This document shows, one piece after another, positions 1 through 11,920 of a stretch of 64,000 nucleotides of DNA (within the stretch, counting starts at the first letter, position 1; each line of letters opens with the position of its first letter). This DNA is from Liolophura sinensis (Eukaryota; Mollusca; Polyplacophora; Chitonida; Chitonidae): contig NC_088306.1 of NCBI RefSeq assembly GCF_032854445.1, positions 25,081,764 through 25,145,763 of the forward strand, in the 5' to 3' direction. Below the pieces are notes generated by a model, which had not been told where the DNA came from, ran no database searches, and saw only the letters and a program-made list of their open reading frames with translations. Both the position numbers and the translations under genes were made by a program.

Positions 1-1680
1 AGGCCCATAAGGTCAAACAAGCTTGCCAGGTTATGATGAAAAACACATCTCCAAGCATAAGGTAGTTCTACATGGTCTTTGGTTTACTGACATCCCGCTT
101 TCCTGGAGTAATGTATGGGTCATTGCATTATAGAGATTCTGACATGCTGAAAACAAAAGCATTGAAAGAAAATTGTGGTAAATGTAATGCCTACATGAAA
201 ATTTGCGGTCCAACTTTGTTGGAACGTAACAGGTGGACAAATACCATTTGTTCTGTCCCCAGTGTCATAAGTCATGGTGAAGCAGACAATGTCATAGACT
301 GATGCCCCCCTAACAGGATGGGTTGTAGTATGTGAGGGGTAAACAAGTGGTGGGTCCTGGACCAGAGAGGAAAAGGATTTCCATAGTACTTATCTAAAGC
401 TCTTGGCATGCTGTTCAGGCTTAAAGACATTTAAAGACGCGTTATGCAACAAACATGTTCTTATTAGAGTAGATAATGCTTCTGCTGTTGCTTGCATTAA
501 TCATACTGTCCCCCGTCACTCAAGTGTCTGTAACCGAATTACGAAAGGACTTTATGACTGGTGTATAGCTCAAAACATTTGGCTTACTTCAGGATATATA
601 CCAAGCGTTTTAAATGTTGACAGACATTGCAGAATGTGCAGACGTGAAACAGAATGGATGATAAAAAATGTCTATAATTTTGTTACCGGTCAGCTTAACA
701 CAAAGCATGACGGGAACATTTTCAGCTCACACCTTATTCATACCTGACCTTGGAGCCATAGCAATTGATGCATTTAAAATATCTTGGAAAAGTTTTAAGT
801 TTTATGCTTTTTCTCCATTCAGTGTGATACCACAAGTTCAAGAGGAAAAGGTGACGGGGACAGTAGCGCCATACTGGCCAAAAGAGCTGGTTCCCCAAAC
901 TTGTGACGATGATGTGCCAGGAACCAATCTTGATCAGTCACAGGAAGGATTTGCTCGTACTTCCCAGCAATCCAGGAAAGTAACACCCATTGCACAGAAC
1001 ACTGAAACTTCTGGCATGCCGATTGTCTGCAGATACTTTTAAGGATCGAGGATTTTAAGAAAAAAGCTTCAGAAATCATGTTACGACCATTACGGTACTG
1101 GAGATCCAGTGCAAGAAAACAATATGCAGTTCACCTCAGGAAATGAGAAATTTATTGTAACACCCATGTGACTGATCCCACCTCGCCACTTACAGACAAG
1201 GCATAAACTTTCTGGCCGAATTGTCTGAAGCAGGCGTTGGTTACACTTGCATTAGCACAGCACGTGCTTTATCTTCCATTATTATTTTACCATGTAATAT
1301 GTCATTCGGTAACCACCCTCTTGGAACAAGATTTGTTAAGTGTATGTTTAATGTAAGACCGTATAGGGAAATCTGGGACATTTCAGTTGTGTTAAATTAC
1401 CTGGTTTCATTGTCCCTAATCACTGCCTATAGACGGTATTCCTTTGAATCGTTATAGTTTAAAATTTTGCTTCTTGTTGGCTTTATTAAGCGGACTGAGG
1501 TGTCAAACCTTGTATGTACTTGATCTGAAGAACATGTAGTTAAGTAGTTTTAAATGTTTCTTCACAATTATGGCTTTGTTGAAGACTTCCAGACCGAAAT
1601 GTCATTAAACACATGTTGAATTCAATGAATTTAGATCAAATGGACTGCAGAATCAATCATGTTATAGAGGAACGGCAGCA
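1..1680 (+). mobile_element. Decayed DIRS-like tyrosine-recombinase retrotransposon (pol fragment)
   Basis: Translated pieces in successive plus-strand frames follow the order expected of DIRS/Ngaro-type elements. The C-terminal part of a reverse transcriptase is at about 30-300 (FPGVMYGSLHYRDSDM). RNase H is at about 300-650 (DAPLTGW, then HVLIRVDNASAVACINH). The linker typical of these elements is at about 690-900 (PDLGAIAIDAFKISW, FYAFSPFSVI). The N-terminal tyrosine recombinase region is at about 1190-1680 (GYTCISTARALSS, FGNHPLGTRFVK, YREIWDISVVLNYL, then RPKCH). The frame changes at least three times and stops interrupt each piece, so it is a non-functional relic. The window edge cuts the left end, and I saw no terminal repeats. 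The family assignment rests on remembered conserved segments. The RT-RNaseH-recombinase order argues against LTR and LINE elements, which lack this linker. Confidence 0.72.
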
Positions 1681-1688
1681 TGAAATCG

Positions 1689-1817
1689 AAGTTCGGCCGA
1701 GCTGCTGTACAGGTAGCTAACTTACATCACACTGATGCTATACAGGCGTGTAGCAAATAATATCAATGTTTAAAATGATGTAAATCGGATAACGGCACAC
1801 CAGCTCGGCCGCAACTT
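1689..1817. repeat. Nested inverted repeat / MITE-like hairpin
   Basis: AAGTTCGGCCGAGCTG at 1689-1704 pairs with CAGCTCGGCCGCAACTT at 1801-1817 with one extra base. An inner pair, TTACATCA at 1722-1729 and TGATGTAA at 1776-1783, continues the fold. The whole ~129 bp could be a small foldback element. No clear target-site duplication is visible, and no coding sense is evident. Confidence 0.5.
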
Positions 1818-2027
1818 TACGTCTTTTGTATTCTAACTTCATCTTCTTATAAAAATGAAAAAAAAAACAAAACCTTACCCAACTTTTTCCAAACATTTTA
1901 TAGGGAAACGGTGCTCTTATTGAACTTTATAATCAACCAGTTATTTCTATATCCAATCGATGTTTAAATTCATGGTAGGTAATTTACGCCAGGTTTTAAG
2001 CCACATGGTGAAAGTACACCTATATAT

Positions 2028-2238
2028 ACATGCTTATATTACAGTACAATATAGCGAGTGTTTTAAACAACACAGCGAAAGTGTACATGCTTATATTACA
2101 GTACAATATAGCGAATGTTTTGAACAACACAGCGAATGAGTACAGGCTTATATTACAGTACAGTATAGCGAGTGTTTTAAACAACACAGCGAATGTGTAC
2201 ACGCTTATATTATAGTACAATATAGCGATTGTTTTAAA
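2028..2238. repeat. 57-bp satellite array, left part
   Basis: Units of about 57 bp are arranged head to tail. Each contains a segment like ACAGTACAATATAGCGAGTG followed by TTTTAAACAACACAGCGAA. About 3.6 units lie here before the array is broken by a SINE and resumes at 2502. Open frames exist on both strands only because the unit length is a multiple of three; they are not genes. Confidence 0.85.
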
Positions 2239-2501
2239 TTTTATTTATTTGATTGGTGTTTTACGACGTACCCAAGAATATTTCACTTATATGACGGCGG
2301 CCAGCATTATGGTGGGTGGAAACCGGGCAAAGCCCGGGGGAAACCCACGACCATCCGCAGGTTGCTGCCAGACCTTCCCACATACGGCCGGAGAGGAAGC
2401 CAGCATGAGCTGGACTTGAACTCACGGCGACCGCATTAGTGAGAGACTCCCGTGTCATTACGCTATGCTAGCGCGCTAACCAACTGAGCAACGGAGGCCC
2501 C
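2239..2501 (-). mobile_element. SINE-1, full length, inserted in the satellite
   Basis: This is the best-preserved copy of the main repeat. Read on the minus strand it begins with a tRNA-like head: GGGGCCTCCGTTGCTCAGTT (A-box-like), then GAGTTCAAGTCCAGCTC (B-box-like). The body follows with CACCATAATGCTGGCCGCCG and AATATTCTTGGGTACG, and the element ends in a simple AAATA tail. It is flanked by 14-bp duplications with one mismatch, at 2225-2238 and 2502-2515, as expected after LINE-assisted insertion. Confidence 0.88.
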
Positions 2502-2605
2502 GCGAGTGTTTTAAACAACACAGCGAATGTGCACAGGCTTGTATTATAGTACAATATAGCGAGTGTTTTAAACAACACTGCGAAAATGCACATGCTTGTA
2601 TTATA
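2502..2605. repeat. 57-bp satellite array, right part
   Basis: The same unit as at 2028-2238 resumes directly after the SINE for about 1.8 copies. Diverged bases are shared between neighbouring units. The array then runs into an ATATA microsatellite. Confidence 0.82.
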
Positions 2606-2632
2606 ATATAATATAATATAATATAATATATT
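2600..2632. repeat. (TATAA)n microsatellite
   Basis: Pure five-base TATAA steps sit directly against the last 57-bp satellite unit. From 2633 to 3206 nothing is recognisable. Confidence 0.8.
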
Positions 2633-3206
2633 CAACGTGGTAGACTGCACTCATTCTCTGTATGCAAACTCAGTACATTCGCCTCTCTCTCGATACACCT
2701 CTCTAAACACTAAGAGAGAGCCGTATGTTCAATGCGCAGAATACGTGTGCCGTTGTGTAATTGTATTGTAAGTTTTGTGGTCATATTACGATACAAACAT
2801 ACAGAGCTAAAACAAATAAATTGTTATCTTTTACGTCTTCCAACTTTGAATGTATTGATCCATTACAGGAACTGCATCTCAAACATGTTGTAGAGGGATG
2901 GTGATCGATGTTCTTGTTGAGCTATGTAGATTAATGTAGCCAATCTGTGACTTAGCCGTGAGTGTTTAGTAAGTGAAAGCTTGGGGTTTAATGTCATACT
3001 TAACAACTTTTCTGTCATATGACGATGAGCGAGTCCTTAGAATGCATGCAGGTGTTATATGCCTCCTTGTTGCAGGACAGATTTGCACCGCTCTTTTATC
3101 TAGTACTGCTTTACTGAGACGACTTACCGAAGGCAAGAAAGCTGCCCCACCCGAGCCATTATACTGATATTTTGAAGAGCGTGTATAACTTAGAAACCAG
3201 TTTGTA

Positions 3207-3368
3207 GTATTTATTTATTTCATTTATTTGATTGGTGTTTTTCGCCGTACTCAAGAACATTTCACTTATACGACGGCGGCCAGCATTATGGTGGGATGAA
3301 ACCGGGAAGAGCCCGGTGGGAAATCCATGACCATCCGCAGGTTGCTGACAGACCTTTCCCCCTCCGGG
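3207..3368 (-). mobile_element. SINE-1 fragment, 5' truncated
   Basis: It has an (ATTT)n-side tail followed by GATTGGTGTTTTTCGCCGTA and the body as far as the TTGCTGACAGACC segment. The tRNA-like head is missing, which is the normal 5' truncation. It reads on the minus strand. Confidence 0.85.
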
Positions 3369-3589
3369 TTTGTAGTAACTTGGGGTTCTTTCATTATGAC
3401 CCGCAACAAATTGTGCTCATTTCGACAAATTTTAGATCAGAGATTAACCTGCTATTCAACGAGCCACACTCCACCATACACTTCCCAAGACGACCAGTAG
3501 ACCAAAACTTTAGCGTGTACTTTGTCAAACTTTGTGGTAGTGTTTAATTTCTGAGTCAGGAGGAAACCACTGTAGTTTAACGATGTGTG

Positions 3590-3895
3590 GTCACGGGGGA
3601 AATCTCTGCTGCTGAGCCAAGGGGAAAATACCACTGTTGAGCCAAGGGGAAAACGAGAACTGCTGAGCCAGAGGGATACCACCCCATTTGAGCCAGGGAG
3701 ATACCGGCGCTGCTGAGGGCAAAACGCGCTTCTGGGCAAGGCAGAAACAATAGCTGGTGAGCCAGGGGGAAAACAACTCTGCTGAGCCAGGGGTAGATCA
3801 CCTCTGCTGAGTCATGAAGACACCCGCGCTGCTGAGCCAGGTGAAACCACTGCTGCTGAGTCACTGGAAACCACTACTACTGAGTCAGCAGGAGC
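3590..3895. repeat. Degenerate ~25-bp minisatellite
   Basis: About 11 imperfect units are built on TGCTGAGCCAGGGGGAAA plus a variable ACCAC-like spacer. Unit length varies from about 21 to 30 bp. The long minus-strand open frames here, with repeated PLAQQ-type peptides, are a by-product of the repeat. Confidence 0.8.
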
Positions 3896-5769
3896 TGCAG
3901 TCAAGTATGCGACACTGCAGGTTAAGATCTATTGGATTTGAAACCCAAACTCTTTGTCTATTTTGACCCCACATGGCCCAGTATGCGTAGAGCATAAAAC
4001 CTAAAACCAAAACGCGATGGGTTATGAACACAGAAGACTAACAGAGAACCATACCTTCACACATGGTTATCAATTTTATTCTAGTTTAACTCCACACACT
4101 GTAATCGTTGGTTGGTACAAATAATTACATACATTTACAAAATGATATCGGCGGAAGCAAACGGTACTTTTCAATATCTATATATCTACCGCGCTGCAGG
4201 GTGACATTCCACCCCGTACATTACATGACTGTGTAAGACACCAGGAAATGTTCTAACTTTACATCATCTTTTTCGCCTCCCTTATACTATGAGGCTTTAC
4301 GTCTAGCAAACAACACAGAAAAGATTCCTTCGAGAAACACACTCCTCCTCCTAAAATCCCTTTAGACTTCAGTGGAAAGGAGGCATAGTTATAGAAGCCC
4401 CATCGTGTACCTTACATGCAAATAATTTAATGATTTAATGAATTAAGACAGGCATATTCTTCCATTCAGTATTTTGTTTACATACGACTGTAGTAGCGAC
4501 TAAGTCAATCCCAATTATTGATTAAAAACTAACGCATCACACTCGAGGATGTTCAGAGATGTATTAAACAACTGGACTTTAGTTGTCCGGAGTTCAGACT
4601 ATCTGTCGTCAACATAAAGTCTTTGCAACCATCATTTAATATTAATATCAGCAGGACATATATCATCTGGCAAATATAGGATCTGCATCGACATGTATTT
4701 ACACATAGTTCTATGTTTCTGCGTTATATTCACCCCCAAAATGAGTCTTGGTTTATTAATTAAATCAAATTAAAGTTAATTAATGTAATTCAGTAATGCA
4801 AATTACGGCCTAAAGGAGAGTACAATGCGAAGTGGTTTTCCTACAAAATCAGGATAACCAACGAAGTGCGCAGGTAAACCTGTATGACAATTGTTTATCA
4901 CAACAACATAGAGAAAAGATCAACATGTACAAAATAATCACATAAAATTTCAAGAATTATTTACAATATGGCCAATATCTGCACCAAATAAAACATTTGT
5001 ATTGCGTGATATTGAAACTAAATGATGGTGTGGTAATTTTTATTCAACCATGTACATGTATCTCTCAGGAATTACAGGAACCAACGAGGGCTTGAGGACA
5101 GGAATGAAGGGAGGTAAGCCATGCATGGACACTGGCCAATATTACTAAGATCCGATCAAGTAGCTTACCTTACTGGCTTGAAGCCGACTAAAATCGGGAG
5201 AACATCAGCTCCCAGGACGTCCAACGAATTCTCATTGGTTGGAGAAGCAAACACCAGTACCAATCAGAATCGCTCTCTCTCATTACACACCAGTGAAAAT
5301 GCCAGAACACAGGAGCAGTATGGGTCCTTCATCAGTTCTAGTTACAAAGTCATTACAGGCAGTGGCAACTAGGTCTGGTTTTACAGAGAGTTTAGGATAA
5401 CGACACAAACACTAGGTATGAATGATACTCAGATAGATCTATAGGGCTACATTCGTGAATTTAACCAGGAATTTATTTCCGAACACATTAACTATGCTCA
5501 TGTGTAAACCATGATTTTCTATCTACACCACTGGCATTGTATTCAATACAAGGATTAGAGTCAAATCACTATTCTTGCCAATAAAGCATATTTAGTCCAA
5601 ACAACTTCATCAAGATGCAGCTGACTACACCTTTATTTTTAACTCAACCTCACCAACTCCAACTGTGTACACTTCTGTTTTCTTCATGCTATCGCAACAG
5701 TTTTTGTTCAGTAGCATTAAATTTGCATGTTATCGTGATCATTATGACACTGTATCGCATGTATATTTT
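3896..5769. other. Unannotated intergenic stretch
   Basis: AT-rich unique-looking DNA. An 83-codon plus-strand frame at 5121-5372 has no recognisable motif or splice context. The segment lies downstream of the ATP6AP2 3' end and could include UTR of another gene, but nothing supports that. Confidence 0.4.
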
Positions 5770-7027
5770 CAAGAATTTAGGTTTTGGATCATTTATTCCA
5801 GAAGCCCTTAGAGCATGGTGACAATTACACAAATGTTTTAAACAAATATTGGTCCAAAAATAGTACCGATAACAAGGGCTTCCAGTTAACAAAACACTTA
5901 ATTCATCCAGACATCTTCACAGCCATGGAATGTTTGACAACAAAAGTGCTAACAAATCGAGCTGAATCCAAAAGGAGATCAGTACAAGGACCCGGGGTAT
6001 TGGACAGGGGAGATAACTCAACAAAGCAGCACTGTGTCCGACTTTTTGCTTGCGAATTCATGACCAACAGCAAAAGTTTTGTATACATCAATTCAGAAAA
6101 GTTCTTGCACATGAAGCCTTTAGACCATAACCCTCATGTACTAAATTCATATTTACATCGTATAATTAATACTTCAAGTACTATGTAATCAATGAAAACG
6201 TAACCTGAGTACTGACATAAAACGAAATATCAACCATAAAATCATATTATAAACCAATTAACATAAATGAAACAATTAATACTCAGAAAAAAAGGTATAG
6301 TACATATACATCTAAAGTATCTAAGACACACATTTTTTTACCAATGCATCTATATGATTTACCCTTCGATTAATTATTACAATGCTTCATATATGAGAAA
6401 TGGAAATAAACTGAGAAAGAACACCACAAATCAGGAGAAGTTCTCCATGGTTTATCCAACATTCTGTAATAATCATCTCTGTTAGTAAAGAATTTATCTA
6501 TACAGGTCATTGCATAAATATACAACACTTTTCAATAATATGTTTGTATCCTTGACATACTGATTACAGAACTGTGAAACTGTTACCCTTTGTTCCCAAA
6601 TATTTGCAATATTTGCTGTGTGAAGACAAACAAAACCAAAGTCTACTGGCCATACTGTGGAAACCAGAAACATGACTCAGCATCAACTTTTTCTTCTGTT
6701 CACAAATTCCTTACTTCTTTACACTGGCTTATATGTACTATCCTGTCTGCATTAGGAAGTAATTTACAAAGGGAGATAACTCTGCAGTTGTATCATTCAT
6801 GTCTTAGGGAAACTCGCCCGAACAGCTTTATATCACATAATGTTAGGGGGAGGCAAAACAAACGTTATTTTTACTACAATGTAGTCGATTTCAGTGCTTA
6901 CTATCTCTCCTGATATATCTGTATATATACATACGTACAAAACATAAAGACTAGTTTAACTTAAACACACACACCGATCCATACCTACTACTTTTTTTCC
7001 CTTCTTATATTTTTATATTTTGAATTC

Positions 7028-10000
7028 CTAATTATCCTTTTTCATCCTCTGACTGGTCATCCTGTATATAATGCTGTCCCGGCCTGGGTCCATGTTCCAC
7101 ATGCAGTAAGCAATGATGAAGATAGCGATAGCAAGTCCTACCATAAGCCAGAGGATGATGTTGAAATAGACGGGGAAGTCAGGGTCATAGCTGTCAGCAA
7201 GGTTGATCTGATTAGGGCTTGGCACACCATTATCCTGTAGAATAACCAGCTACATGTATGAAAACATGTGAGAATAAATACACTTCACTACTGATTATTT
7301 ATCTACTTGTATGACTGGTGTTTACAACTGTACTCAAGGAATTTTCAATTACCGTATTTGACCTAAAGTTTGGCAAATTTCAAGTTTTTCCATTAAAGAT
7401 CAAGATTTTGGGGGTGAAGTTTGTTTAATTTCTGATCAAACTTAAATCAGGGCATTAGTATCATTTTAAGGCTTTTACATGCTTCTGAAAGACTATTTTT
7501 ACATACCAAACTTTAGGTGAAATTCAGTATATGACAGCAGTCATGTGATTATGGGTGGAGAAAATTATGGGTGTCCGAAATAAACTTAGCAATTTAAAGT
7601 TGTTGTCGAAGCAGCAAGAGGTAGATGCAACCTCACTGATCACAGCCCTGGCAGCCAGAGCCAGCCTGCAAATTTCGTTGCGAATTCAACTGAAGTCATG
7701 AAGTTTGAAAGTTTGTAAAAGCAAATTAAAGCATAAGCAAATATTTTGTTCACTCTCACAAATATGCACCTGAAGATTGGGGAAACTAGTGAGATCCTCT
7801 TATTAAATGCTGCAAAATGCCATATGTGATAATTTGAAACTTTACAACTACATGACATCTTTGAAAGGGAGTCATCAGGGATAAGTGAAACTATGACAGG
7901 ATTGAAAATTGTCAAATACCTGATATAAAACTCAATAGTATGCACATTTAATGCTCTAAACTGCATACATGTATAAAGTGTTTATGCAAAAATATCCTCA
8001 AAGCAAAATGCATGTTTACTATTAAAATTACCTGTTCTACTGCAGTCTGTTTCAAACTCCTCACATGTCTCATATGGGGTGAACTCTCCATGGAGGTCAA
8101 GGTGACAACTTCAACAACAACGTTCCCCTTGTAAAGCTCCTTGAAATCCTCAGACATCTGACACAGAAAAGAACAAGATATAAATGTTTTAAGTTTCTAA
8201 AAGAGACAAGATAAGATATTTTTAAATTTCTTCGCACAAGGCCATGTATATATGCACAGCCACAATATCCCCTTTAAATTTAGGATCAGATCACTCAATT
8301 TTTTCAATATACGGCCTAATGTTATCTATAAATCACTTTGCATCAGATGACAACACCAGCATTTTCATATTTCTTTAATTATAACTGTCTAGATGTTATT
8401 TTTATGCCTGTATTTGCACTCAGTTAAAAGTGGAATGGCCAAAATTTAATTGTGGTCTTACAACTGTCCATTTACACACAAGGTATATCATATATAATCA
8501 TCCAGGATCGTCAGTTTCTGTTCAGATGCTCAATTCAACAAAGACGAGGTTAAAAATGTACCCTCCAAAAAAAAAAACACAAAAAGCCGACAAAGCTGAT
8601 TTAAGCTCAACCCAGAAAAAACTGTCTTCAAACTGTATGTCGACATGAACAAAGTATATGAGAATAGCTATAAAACTTGATAACATGTTTCAAGCATACT
8701 TACCTTATGTAAGAACTGACCAAGCAGAACTTTTGCATCTTGCACCTGTTTAGATTTTACACTATATTCGTCTGTGAGTGCTTTAAGACCAGAGATAGTA
8801 AAAACATACACATCAGGGCTTGGGTTCTTGGTGGCTTTTTTATTATCTTGAACCTGCAAAAAATAACAAGGAATTATTGAAAATATTACAGATCTTTTAA
8901 TCCAAAGTACAATTTGTAAGCCACAGTAAAATGAATGTGAAAATATTGTCTTCAGTCCAAAATAAAATTTTCTCACATAAAATGTGATGGAAGGGAGATA
9001 ACTCCATAACCTCAAACACACATCAAATGCTGTAACATTCTTTATCAGGTGAAGGTTTCTTAAAAAGATGGACTGATAAACTTGTCAGTATAATTCACTG
9101 TATCTTAGAAGTGTTTTAATTTGTCACTAACAGTGAATCCAGGGTCTGATTTGGGGCATTTTTGAACCCATCAAAGGGGTTTGAGTGTGAGAAGTTTTGA
9201 ACATTTTCAGATTAGCTTTGTGAATATAAGTGTACCCAAATTATTCAGTTAGACAAAACCCAGGAGCTGTCTATGAATCTATACCCAGAATTGTTCACTT
9301 AAATGACCAACGCCCGTTTTATTGACGAAGATAACAGAAGTGCCCTGGTTAAACCATCAACCTTTGGCTAGTTACCGACAAACTTTCACAAATGTGTGGT
9401 GCAGATATGCACACCATCATTGGTGGAGGACAAGAGATCTATGAGGTAGCAGTCACCAAAGCCTCACAAATAATGGGCAGAAAAATCCACTCATTCCCTG
9501 TCTAAGACAAGAATTCAAAGAACAGCTTGCCAGCAACCTGTGGATGGTCATGGTTTTCCCCTGGGCTCTGCCCTGTTTTCTCCCACCATAATGCTGGCCA
9601 CTGTCGTAGAAGTGAAATATTCTTGAGTACGGCGTAAAACACCCATCAAATAAATAGATAAATAAATTAATAAATAATTAAATCAAACCACAGTTAAAGT
9701 CATACACCTCACTGACTGAGCTATATCCAGCTCCCCAACTTACTGTAGTCACAACCTCCTTGATAAGCTGAAGCTCTCCCAGTAAACTCAGGTCAGCATC
9801 CTTACTGACGTTCAGAGAACCAGCATTGAACATTCGCAGGATTGAGCTCTGGTCCAAAAGACGAGCCGCCATTTTCCTCAGGTTTGACGGCAGCTTATTG
9901 AACAGCTGTGGATTCTGGGATTTCAAGTCGAAAATCTGGATAAATCAAATAAACATTTTCACTTAGGGTAAAATTAGAATCAACAATTCAGGAAGAAACT

Positions 10001-11920
10001 GCTATTAAGACCACAAATAAGTCTTAATAGCAGTTTTGAACATTTGAATCCAACCTTTTTGAAAGTGTAAAGTTAGTTTTGCTTCAATTTATCAAAGTGA
10101 AAACAGTTTATGTATGTAGTCAATGACAGGCTCAATGTGACACATGTGCAAGCAGAGGTATCTTTTAGAGTCAAATACTCATAACACACAACCATTTTCG
10201 TCTTACCATATTCACAAGACTGATGCCTTCCAACTTGTCCAAACCTAACTAAATGTAGGCATTTCATTTATTCAAAGTTGGACAAGGGCCTGATTGATAT
10301 CAACTGAATCTGAATCATGTATGATTCAAGAATGATGACGTTTTATTTCTATCTTCTGATAGGTGTTAATCATCCTCTCCATAATCGATTTCACATTAAA
10401 GCAAAACTTTGATTTAAGGATGCAGGAAATGGCGCAGAGTTCACAGAAAATCATTTTACTTCATCAATGTTTCACATATGTACCCTGTTTATATACAGTC
10501 CGTATGAATGGTGATGTGCGTACGATGAGTTCAGGAGCAAAACAGACAAATGCATTTCAATTTTTCATTACGATTCAAATCAATTTTTTAAAATAAAAAT
10601 TTAAATTAATCTGCTTTTGCACCTGAACTCTTCATATGAAAAAAAAACAAGAATCTCACGTTTTTATCTAAAGACAAATCCACCAGCATGGGATTTGCCT
10701 CCAGAAAGTTGCTCTGGATAGTGTCCAGTAAGGGTTGGCTGTCAACATATGGAATGTCCTGAAGAATAAAAACAACAGATAACGATAAGTGTGAAAATTG
10801 CCAATTTTACCTCATTCATCAAGTGACAAAAAGAAGAATTCTGCTGAATTTTCTACTTCTCTGATCAACATGTACCGTTTCACTGCCAGGGCTGTAATTA
10901 GAGCAATTTAAGTTCCGGAAAACATTTGGTTGCCCAAATTGACGGCTTACTAATAAACATTAAATTCTTTCATTCGCAGACTGACATGCTTTCGTACAGC
11001 ATCATTTTGAGTCGCTTTTTACAGCATTTCACTTTTCATCTGGGATCAGAACCTTCAACTTCATTCCAGTATGCGTGCCCTGACTGTTAAATTGTGTGAG
11101 TGCAAGTTACATGGGACTACATTTAGGAATGTCGTTATACTGAGAAAAACAGCAGCAGGAAATCCCAATCAGAATTCCGTTCATACACTAACCAACCGGA
11201 AGTGTCTATACTCACATCACTGATGGGATATTTGGCCACTGGGTTGAGATTCAGGCTGCCCAGATCACTGTGGTATCCAGGGATGGTGACCAACACGTTA
11301 GCTTTAGGTCTGCTGAACAGAGAGCCCTGGAGTAACCCCCTTCCATGTCATCCCCTACAGAAAACAAACATGTTAACAACTGGTAACCACAGATTTACAT
11401 GTAGTTCAAAATGTTAGAAAAGACAAAAAACACGGACCATTCTTGCATTTGCTGTGTTATTCATGCCAATATACTTTACTCAAGACAGCCCAGCGATGAA
11501 AACATTGTCTAAACAACATGGCAGTTATCATTCAAAACTCTTTTTCAAAAAAAGTACAAAAACAGGCTTTGTTGACTTACATATGCTGTACAGATTGTTA
11601 CACTGTCTAAAAATTTCTGGCTATTATCAGCTGTAGTTCTCAGAATAAAATTCAGTGCCATTCATTTTACGTATCACCTTTCACCTTGTCGTCGGCTTAC
11701 CACTACCTTATGATAGTGACTTTCCTAGGTGTGCACGGTCTCAAATGTCAGATTGAAGATTCCAAACTCACCCTGCCTGAGTCCACTCCCAGGACGCTGG
11801 ATATGACCTTGTGGATCTCACTGACCTTCAGTACGTCGTCTGTGTGCGCAAACTTCACAGACTTTGGGGAGTGGAGGACATGTAACTGCTGGCTGCTCCC
11901 ATCTTCACCCAGGGATAAAC
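7028..11920 (-). CDS. ATP6AP2: ATP6AP2 exons 2-8, left copy: incomplete and frameshifted
   Basis: Second representation of the V-ATPase accessory protein 2 gene. By splice sites the coding exons are: exon 2 11772-11920, exon 3 11216-11354, exon 4 10660-10758, exon 5 9744-9935, exon 6 8704-8853, exon 7 8032-8157, exon 8 7028-7234 (TAG at 7028-7030). All introns are GT..AG on the minus strand. Exon 1 with the initiator is absent because the block ends at the N gap, inside intron 1. Exon 3 is 139 bp instead of 138: a run of five C at 11336-11340, against four in the other copy, shifts the frame after the MTWKG segment. Residue 96 is Gly here and Arg in the right copy. I read it as the other allele of a single gene carrying a sequencing or assembly error. 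A true non-functional duplicate is the alternative. Confidence 0.88.
9525..9681 (+). mobile_element. SINE-1 fragment in ATP6AP2 intron 5 (left copy)
   Basis: It starts near GCCAGCAACCTG, lacks the head, and ends in AAATAAATAGATAAATAAA. It is antisense to the host gene. The same insertion is at 17011-17168, so it predates the divergence of the two copies. Confidence 0.85.

Noticed and set aside
2020-2650. Hydrophobic repeated peptides at 2020-2220 and 2468-2650
   Set aside because: They come from the 57-bp satellite, whose unit length keeps a frame open on both strands.
3452-3864. Minus-strand proline/leucine-rich frames of ~60-95 codons
   Set aside because: They are translations of a degenerate minisatellite.
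5121-5372. Plus-strand 83-codon frame downstream of ATP6AP2
   Set aside because: Low-complexity Ser/Thr/Asn-rich translation with no motif or supporting exon.
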